Positions 41,828-46,387 of a stretch of DNA of 46,387 nucleotides are shown one piece after another. This DNA comes from an uncultured Methanobrevibacter sp. GTDB taxonomy: Archaea > Methanobacteriota > Methanobacteria > Methanobacteriales > Methanobacteriaceae. Position 1 is the stretch's first letter; each line of letters opens with the position of its first letter. Below the pieces are notes generated by a model. The model had not been told where the DNA came from. It searched no databases and was given only the letters and a program-made list of their open reading frames with translations. The position numbers and the translations under genes are program-made. The DNA lies in NCBI RefSeq assembly GCF_937898925.1, contig NZ_CALDKF010000028.1, forward strand, positions 1 through 46,387, given 5' to 3'.

Positions 41828-42259
41828 ATGGCTGATAAATTTAGCAAGGAGACCCGCAGTTACATCATGTCAAGGATCAGGGGAAAGGACACTAAGCCAG
41901 AGATTCTTGTTCGTAAGTATCTCTTCGCTAGAGGGCTTAGATTTCGAAAGAATGATAAAAGATATCCTGGACGTCCTGATGTTGTGCTTCCTAAATACAA
42001 GACTGCTGTCTTTGTTCATGGCTGTTTTTGGCATCTTCATGAGGGATGCAAGTACGCTAAAATGCCAAAGTCCAATGTTGAGTATTGGGAGGAGAAACTC
42101 TATAAAAATAGAGAACGTGATGCTCGTAATCAGGAAGAGCTTAAAGCTATGGGATGGACTGTTCTCACTGTGTGGGAGTGTGAATTGAAAAAGGACAAGC
42201 GTGAAGAGACACTTGAGATCTTATACGATAGAATAACATCCCAAGATAATGAGGAATAG
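41828..42259 (+). CDS. vsr: Very short patch repair (Vsr) endonuclease
   Basis: Vsr nicks next to T:G mismatches created by deamination of 5-methylcytosine. The 143-residue product matches throughout: MSRIRGKDTKPEILVRKYLF, then GRPDVVLPKYKTAVFVHGCF followed by WHLHEGCKY. Asp51, His64 and His69 fall at the positions of the catalytic residues of the E. coli enzyme. Cys66 and Cys73 are part of the structural zinc site. A full-length, apparently intact gene. Vsr normally accompanies a cytosine-5 methyltransferase, and none is seen in the window. The codons are richer in G and C than in flanking genes, consistent with horizontal transfer. It is followed by a long hairpin-rich spacer and tRNA-Ala. 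Confidence 0.94.
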   Translation: MADKFSKETRSYIMSRIRGKDTKPEILVRKYLFARGLRFRKNDKRYPGRPDVVLPKYKTAVFVHGCFWHLHEGCKYAKMPKSNVEYWEEKLYKNRERDARNQEELKAMGWTVLTVWECELKKDKREETLEILYDRITSQDNEE

Positions 42260-42302
42260 AAGAATTATTACAATTTCATCTAATTTTTTATCTTTTGTAA
42301 TA

Positions 42303-42342
42303 ATTTATAACGATTTATAATTATTTATAATGATTTAACACG
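42303..42342. repeat. Four 10-bp repeats of the ATTTATAATG type
   Basis: Units ATTTATAACG (42303), ATTTATAATT (42313), ATTTATAATG (42323) and ATTTAACACG (42333) follow one another without gaps. The helical-turn period recalls the 11-bp array at 16698. Confidence 0.8.
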
Positions 42343-42361
42343 ATTTTTTTCTAAAATAAAA

Positions 42362-42398
42362 GATTGTTCGTAGTTTATATTGCAAAATACGAACAATC
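42362..42398. repeat. 11-bp inverted repeat GATTGTTCGTA / TACGAACAATC
   Basis: The arms (42362-42372 and 42388-42398) are perfectly complementary with a 15-base spacer. It lies just upstream of the TATA-like element at about 42416, in a position suited to an activator or repressor site, or it may form a hairpin at the end of the vsr transcript. Confidence 0.75.
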
Positions 42399-42495
42399 AG
42401 AGGATTAAATAGTATGTATTTATATACCAGTTTTTTTATAATAGTAAATAATATATGATTTTTTTATTTTTATTAAAATCATGTAGAATCATTAT

Positions 42496-42614
42496 GTTCT
42501 ATATTGCTATAGAACTTTAAAAATGGAGTCGCTAAATGTTTATGACTGTATTTTTTAGTTTCCTAGTATTTTTAGGAATGTTAATATTCCTAAACGAGGG
42601 AGATATTATCCTCG
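42496..42614 (+). ncRNA. Candidate structured RNA with alternative hairpins
   Basis: GTTCTATA-TTGC-TATAGAAC (42496-42515) is a perfect 8-bp hairpin. Downstream TTCCTA (42560-42565) can pair with TAGGAA (42573-42578), but the same TAGGAA is also inside TTTAGGAAT (42571-42579), which pairs perfectly with ATTCCTAAA (42586-42594). The two structures exclude each other, as in an attenuator. CGAGG (42595-42599) then pairs with CCTCG (42610-42614). A TATA-like element stands about 70 bases upstream. Whether it is a free RNA or the leader or coding part of a small mRNA is open. Confidence 0.4.
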
Positions 42615-42625
42615 ATTATATATGA
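42536..42625 (+). CDS. Possible 29-residue membrane peptide
   Basis: ATG at 42536 opens a 29-codon frame ending TGA at 42625. The peptide starts with about 19 hydrophobic residues (TVFFSFLVFLGMLIFL) and ends NEGDIILDYI, the shape of a single-pass small membrane peptide. There is no clear ribosome-binding site, and the frame overlaps the alternative hairpins, so codon content may only reflect the AT-rich hairpins. A speculative call. Confidence 0.2.
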   Translation: MFMTVFFSFLVFLGMLIFLNEGDIILDYI

Positions 42626-42712
42626 GCACTATATAATAATACTAATACCTGTACTATTGTACAATGTATTCATTTGAATGATAGATGTAACTATTGTTCT
42701 GTTTTGTTTTTC

Positions 42713-42738
42713 AATTAAGTTTTTTAAAAAACTTAATT
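42713..42738. repeat. Perfect 26-base palindrome
   Basis: AATTAAGTTTTTT and AAAAAACTTAATT abut without a spacer, 61 bases before tRNA-Ala. T-runs follow on the plus strand. It may act as a terminator for the preceding structured RNA, or a cruciform or protein-binding site. Confidence 0.85.
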
Positions 42739-42798
42739 CTTTAATTCTTTTTTTAAATTTAATTGATAATTTATTGATAATTTATTTATAATTCTTGT

Positions 42799-42871
<73 letters not shown>

Positions 42872-43055
42872 CTTCAATTTTTTTATTTTATTTTAGTTTA
42901 GTTTATTTTATTTTATTTTTTTTATTTTTATTAGTGAGTAATAGTTTCTAAAATTAGTGTTTATTGCTAAATAAATAACATTAAAAAAGAAGTTTTGAAA
43001 TAAAAAAGAATAAAAATAGAATAAAAATAGGATAAAAAAAGAAAATTAAAAAGGA

Positions 43056-44648
43056 TTAAACCTTTTTAAAATTTAAATTGCAACTTATGCCAATTCTAAA
43101 TAATAAAACTCCTTTTGCTCCACCTTTCATAGCTGCTTTTGCATCTTTGAGAAGAGCTGAATGGGATAATTTTTTAGTATTCTTATCAGAATGATATGAT
43201 TGCAAACCAACCCAAATTTGAGCTCCATTTGATTGGCTAACGAATTTTTTTGTTACAGAAGTGAGCCATGTCCTTTTTTTCTTATAATTGCCTTTATATT
43301 CCATTGGAGTCAACACATCAGCGTATTTGCTCATTGTTGAAACATCTTGGCCAAAGGAATAGGTCATTGCACTTGGTTCAGGCATTATGGCGGCTGAAAC
43401 AATGCAATTAGGCTTAATCTTACGGACTTCAATTGAAGCTTTTTTCATGAAGTAGTTTATTGCACGATTAGGATCTTTATATAAATGTGCAGTGCCTCCA
43501 AAACGGACATAATCAAAGTGAATGCCGTCTACTCCTTTAATCTTTGCATAGCTTTTGGCTTCTCTAATCCTTTTATTTAAGAAGGAATATTTGATTTTGT
43601 TATTTTTATCGATAGGTCTAACCCATTTTCCGCCTCTATAACAGACTTGCATCCATAAATGGACTTTAATTCCATGTTTATGTGCTTTTTTGATAAAGGA
43701 AGCAACACCTGATCTTCCATATGTTGCTATTGCATGAACATGAAGGAAAATGTGTTTAGTGCCTCTTTTTGCAAGGCTTTTAAGATTCACTTTTTTCATA
43801 TGGTTGGACCATAACCAATATCCGTCCCCTTTAGTCATTTTAGGTTTGACTTTTATTTTAAAGGAACCGTTTGAAGCTAAATAAGGTGAGTTGCTTTTAA
43901 TTGAATATTTGATTTCATGCAATCCTTTCTTAAGACTTAAGTAGATTTTAGCGTTACCGTACTTGTTAGTTTTAGCAGTATAGGTTTTTCCTGCAACCTT
44001 GAATGTTACTTTCTGATTTTTTAAGGTATTGTTTTTTGCATCAAGCAATTTTACATAGAATAATGATTTTAATCCTTGACGATAATTGATGTATTTATCT
44101 CCAACTCTTAATTTGGTTTTAATTGCAGATGCAATAGTAACTTTACATGTTTCAGTTGCATTGCTTGTTAAATCATCACCTAAATAAGTTATTTTTGCAT
44201 AATAAGTTCCCTTATTTAATTTAACATTCAGCTTGACTTCACCATTTGCATCAGTGGTTTTATTATAAGTGACGCCATTTAATTCAATTTGAAGTTGTTT
44301 TGAAGATAATGCAGTATTATTTGCTGTTAATTTGATGCTTATTGTAGTTGTGAATGACTCATATCCTTTAACATCTGAAGCGGTTATTGTGGAATTTGCC
44401 TTTTCTTCTATAAGCTCATCTTCATCATCATTTTCGTTATCTGTTGTGTCTTCAGGAAGTGCATCAGTTGGATTTTCAGCAATTATCTCTTCATTGCTTT
44501 CTTCTGTGGATTGATCTTCACTTAGAATCTCCTGCACTTCATCAACTGCATTCTCATCTGCAGATATCATTAGATTATCCGCTGCTGAAACTGCAGTTAT
44601 GGACAGTATCAATAAAGTGAAAATAGTTAATAAAAATATTTTTTTCAT
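43056..44648 (-). CDS. Secreted Ig-like plus glycoside-hydrolase-like TIM-barrel protein
   Basis: A signal peptide (about 1-23, ending SAVSAAD-like residues after FTLLILSITA) precedes a very acidic Glu/Asp stretch (about 30-85), two Ig-like modules (about 88-175 and 178-268; LSSKQLQIELNGVTYNKTTD and LKNQKVTFKVAGKTYTAKTN) and a C-terminal barrel (about 275-530). The barrel contains HIFLHVHAIATYGRSGVASF, GIKVHLWMQVC, GVDGIHFDYVRFGG, IVSAAIMPEPSAM and DVLTPMEYKGNY, resembling the DUF4015-type glycoside-hydrolase-like family; acidic residues in FDYVRF and PMEY are candidate catalytic groups. Secreted proteins with such Ig-like modules are numerous in Methanobrevibacter as adhesin-like proteins. 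No C-terminal anchor is visible. The glycan substrate is unknown. Confidence 0.82.
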   Translation of the reverse strand: MKKIFLLTIFTLLILSITAVSAADNLMISADENAVDEVQEILSEDQSTEESNEEIIAENPTDALPEDTTDNENDDEDELIEEKANSTITASDVKGYESFTTTISIKLTANNTALSSKQLQIELNGVTYNKTTDANGEVKLNVKLNKGTYYAKITYLGDDLTSNATETCKVTIASAIKTKLRVGDKYINYRQGLKSLFYVKLLDAKNNTLKNQKVTFKVAGKTYTAKTNKYGNAKIYLSLKKGLHEIKYSIKSNSPYLASNGSFKIKVKPKMTKGDGYWLWSNHMKKVNLKSLAKRGTKHIFLHVHAIATYGRSGVASFIKKAHKHGIKVHLWMQVCYRGGKWVRPIDKNNKIKYSFLNKRIREAKSYAKIKGVDGIHFDYVRFGGTAHLYKDPNRAINYFMKKASIEVRKIKPNCIVSAAIMPEPSAMTYSFGQDVSTMSKYADVLTPMEYKGNYKKKRTWLTSVTKKFVSQSNGAQIWVGLQSYHSDKNTKKLSHSALLKDAKAAMKGGAKGVLLFRIGISCNLNFKKV

Positions 44649-44708
44649 AATAAAACCTTTATTTTTCTTTATTTTTATATGTACTGTTTCATTATTGGTT
44701 TCGTTTGT

Positions 44709-44732
44709 TTCACTAAACCAGTCTTTTTAGTG
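44709..44732 (-). promoter_or_regulatory. Inverted repeat in the promoter of the secreted protein gene
   Basis: TCACTAAA (44709-44716) and TTTAGTGA (44725-44732) form an 8-bp inverted repeat about 60 bases upstream of the minus-strand ATG at 44648. A TATA-like stretch (AATATAATAGATTATT, about 44734-44750) lies immediately upstream on that strand, so the repeat would cover the transcription start, as an operator does. Confidence 0.4.
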
Positions 44733-44892
44733 ATAATATAATAGATTATTGCACAAGTTATTTTTTCAAGAAATTAAATTAATTAAAAAAATTAATTAAT
44801 AAGAAAGTAAAATAGAAAAAAATCTTAAAATGTATTGTAAATAAAAAAAAGAAAAAAAGAAAAAAGAAGAAAAAGTTACCATTTAAAGTAAC

Positions 44893-45861
44893 TTACAAGT
44901 TTGCTTTGAAAAATTCTGCAATCTTTTCAAATGGTATCACATCTGTCTTATAATATAAATCAGTGTGTACAGCATCTGGAATGATTATTAGCTCTTTATT
45001 GTCTCCAGTCAATTTAGCGAATTCATCTTCTGAGAAATATCTGGAATGAGCCTTTTCTCCATGAATCATTAAAATTGGGGTTCTGATTTCATCTGAATAA
45101 GCTATGATTGGTTGAGATATGAATGACATGCAGCCAATTACATTCCATCCATCATTTGAACCTGGAGACCTTGGATGGTATCCTAATGGTTCAATGTAAA
45201 AGTCATGATAATCCTTTACAAATTGTGGCAAGTCATCAGTCACTTCCTTAATGACTCCTCCCGCTTTTGCATATTCTCCATTTTTAAAGTCTTCTGTTCT
45301 TTGGTTGTTTAATGCAACTTTCATTTCATATCTTGCATCAGCATTATCATCTGCATCATAATACCCTTTTGCTGTAATACGGGTCATATTATACATTGTT
45401 GAAGTAACTGTTGCTTTGATACGAGTGTCGAGGGATGCAGCATTTAAGGCCATTCCTCCCCATCCACAGATTCCACAGATTCCAACTCTATCTCCATCAA
45501 CTTCATCTGATGTGACAAGATAATCAACTGCTGCTTGGAAATCTTCTGTATTTATGTCAGGGGATGCCATATCACGAGGTTCGCCTAAGCTTTCCCCTGT
45601 AAATGAAGGGTCAAAAGCTATTGTCAAAAAGCCCATTTCAGCTAATGTTTGAGCATAAAGGCCTGAGACTTGTTCTTTTACAGCGCCAAATGGTCCTGCA
45701 CATGCAATAGCAGGCAATTTGTCTTTGGAATCCTTTGGTTTGTATAAATCTGCAACCAATGTGATTCCATATCTATTTTTAAATGTCACTTTTTTGTGGT
45801 CTACTTTATCGCTTTTAGGGAAAACTTTATCCCATTCTGTTGTTATTTCAATGTTATTCAT
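44893..45861 (-). CDS. Alpha/beta hydrolase with Cys nucleophile
   Basis: The 322-residue protein starts with KKVTFKNRYGITLVADLYKP and CAGPFGAVKEQ, like YcjY or dienelactone hydrolase-type enzymes. The nucleophile elbow GICGICGWGGMAL places Cys, not Ser, at the catalytic position. SPDINTEDFQAAVDYL precedes it, PILMIHGEKAHSRYF lies near the acid residue, and PDAVHTDLYY holds the probable catalytic His. It likely hydrolyses esters or lactones; the substrate is unknown. AAGGTG precedes the ATG. It is encoded 73 bases downstream of a cyclophilin-like protein gene on the same strand and so probably cotranscribed with it. Confidence 0.9.
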   Translation of the reverse strand: MNNIEITTEWDKVFPKSDKVDHKKVTFKNRYGITLVADLYKPKDSKDKLPAIACAGPFGAVKEQVSGLYAQTLAEMGFLTIAFDPSFTGESLGEPRDMASPDINTEDFQAAVDYLVTSDEVDGDRVGICGICGWGGMALNAASLDTRIKATVTSTMYNMTRITAKGYYDADDNADARYEMKVALNNQRTEDFKNGEYAKAGGVIKEVTDDLPQFVKDYHDFYIEPLGYHPRSPGSNDGWNVIGCMSFISQPIIAYSDEIRTPILMIHGEKAHSRYFSEDEFAKLTGDNKELIIIPDAVHTDLYYKTDVIPFEKIAEFFKANL

Positions 45862-45934
45862 AAATAAACACCTTTTTAATAATTAAATAATATTCATATT
45901 TCAAATTATCTTTAATTTGGAATAATCGTATAGA

Positions 45935-46294
45935 CTATTCTAAACTAAAAACTAATGTAACATTACCCTGTCCTAGAACTTCTTTTAGCTCATTGGAGCT
46001 AATATTGTCTATTTTGCCTAATTTTGTATAGCTCCATGAATGAGAGCCATAAAACAAGGATACTTTATCTCCTTGATATAACACAATATCGCCAGGTTCT
46101 GTATTAATATTTTCATCACTTGTTGGAAGTGAAAAACCTAATTCCCCCACTTTCTCAAAGCCACCATATTCTGTTGCATTAACAGTAATGTTTCCTTTTT
46201 CCAATTCTTTAAGGAATTCTTGTGTAGCGGAATTATTTTCCAATTCAACATCGAAAATATCCTCATTAATTTGGACTTTAACTGAATCATCCAT
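45935..46294 (-). CDS. Cyclophilin-like fold protein
   Basis: The 119-residue soluble protein resembles the small cyclophilin-like family of bacteria and archaea: VKVQINEDIFDVELENNSAT, then KGNITVNATEYGGFEKVGEL, EPGDIVLYQGDKVSLFYGSH, SWSYTKLGKID and GNVTLVFSLE. Family members keep the barrel but lack the catalytic arginine of true proline isomerases, and their function is not established. They are often encoded beside flavodoxins, reductases or hydrolases, as here with the alpha/beta hydrolase. GGAGATGAT is a strong ribosome-binding site. The promoter lies in the last 90 bases of the window. Confidence 0.88.
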   Translation of the reverse strand: MDDSVKVQINEDIFDVELENNSATQEFLKELEKGNITVNATEYGGFEKVGELGFSLPTSDENINTEPGDIVLYQGDKVSLFYGSHSWSYTKLGKIDNISSNELKEVLGQGNVTLVFSLE

Positions 46295-46387
46295 ATTATC
46301 ATCTCCATTTGAACATTATAATATCATATATTAATTAAAATTAATAGTTACTTATAATTACTAATTATATAATTTATTAATATATCA

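Larger units (their letters stand above)
42260..42798. other. Hairpin-rich spacer between vsr and tRNA-Ala
   Basis: These 539 bases without a conventional gene hold, in order: an 11-bp inverted repeat (42263-42273 with 42295-42305), likely the vsr terminator; four 10-bp repeats; an 11-bp inverted repeat with GC content (42362-42398); a TATA-like TATTTATATA (about 42416-42425); three hairpins (42496-42614); a possible 29-codon reading frame (42536-42625); and a perfect 26-base palindrome (42713-42738). The density of structured elements is far greater than in other spacers here. Confidence 0.7.

Noticed and set aside
41820..42188. A 122-codon frame overlapping vsr in another frame
   Set aside because: The vsr frame has all catalytic residues of its family; the overlapping frame shows no recognisable motif.

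Overview
The window comes from an AT-rich methanogenic archaeon, most likely a gut or rumen Methanobrevibacter (order Methanobacteriales). The evidence is an F430-biosynthesis reductase (cfbC), the proteasomal ATPase PAN, archaeal MBF1, F420H2:NADP oxidoreductase (npdG), the fused-subunit 2-oxoisovalerate:ferredoxin oxidoreductase typical of this order, archaeal DUF371/DUF356 proteins, two tRNA genes, Shine-Dalgarno sites of the GGAGGTGAT type, and TATA-box promoters in very T-rich spacers. The species assignment is an inference.

Layout. The first ~530 bases do not match the rest. They are visibly richer in G+C, carry a minus-strand membrane-protein gene and a bacterial-style terminator, and run straight into a geranylgeranyl reductase that lacks its N-terminal FAD-binding part; both genes are cut at the same place. 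Then follow galE, an acidic coiled-coil protein, purF, a U32 peptidase-family protein and cfbC (1.7-8.0 kb). A minus-strand cluster of three small cysteine-bearing proteins (DUF123, DUF3795, DUF1848) occupies 8.1-10.0 kb. DUF371 and tRNA-Leu(GAG) lead into an envelope-polysaccharide block (10.9-16.4 kb): galU, a coiled-coil protein, an SDR epimerase and a GT2 glycosyltransferase on the plus strand, facing a polysaccharide-export ABC transporter on the minus strand.

From 16.7 to 20.3 kb lie a small two-CxxC protein paired with a SPASM radical SAM enzyme, then a pair of conserved membrane or exported proteins of unknown function. DUF356, MBF1 and pan follow. Directly downstream of pan, in a spacer without protein genes, is a clear C/D box guide RNA. 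Two tandem related winged-helix regulators come next, and then a redox module: NADP-dependent secondary alcohol dehydrogenase plus F420H2:NADP oxidoreductase, which together could turn alcohols into F420H2 for methanogenesis. A 24-bp hairpin beyond npdG displays a loop complementary to the adh ribosome-binding site.

The right third holds a PH-domain membrane protein with a very long low-complexity tail, a second geranylgeranyl reductase homologue, a tRNA G10 methyltransferase, a MATE exporter, and an XRE-cupin regulator followed by an acyl-CoA synthetase and vorCBA. That last set fits assimilation of branched-chain acids into amino acids. nadE appears to lack an AUG/GUG/UUG start next to its ribosome-binding site. 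A Vsr repair endonuclease without a visible methylase partner is followed by a 540-base hairpin-rich spacer and tRNA-Ala(GGC). The minus-strand end carries a secreted Ig-like plus TIM-barrel protein, a Cys-nucleophile alpha/beta hydrolase and a cyclophilin-like protein.

All family names come from reading motifs by eye; no database search was run.
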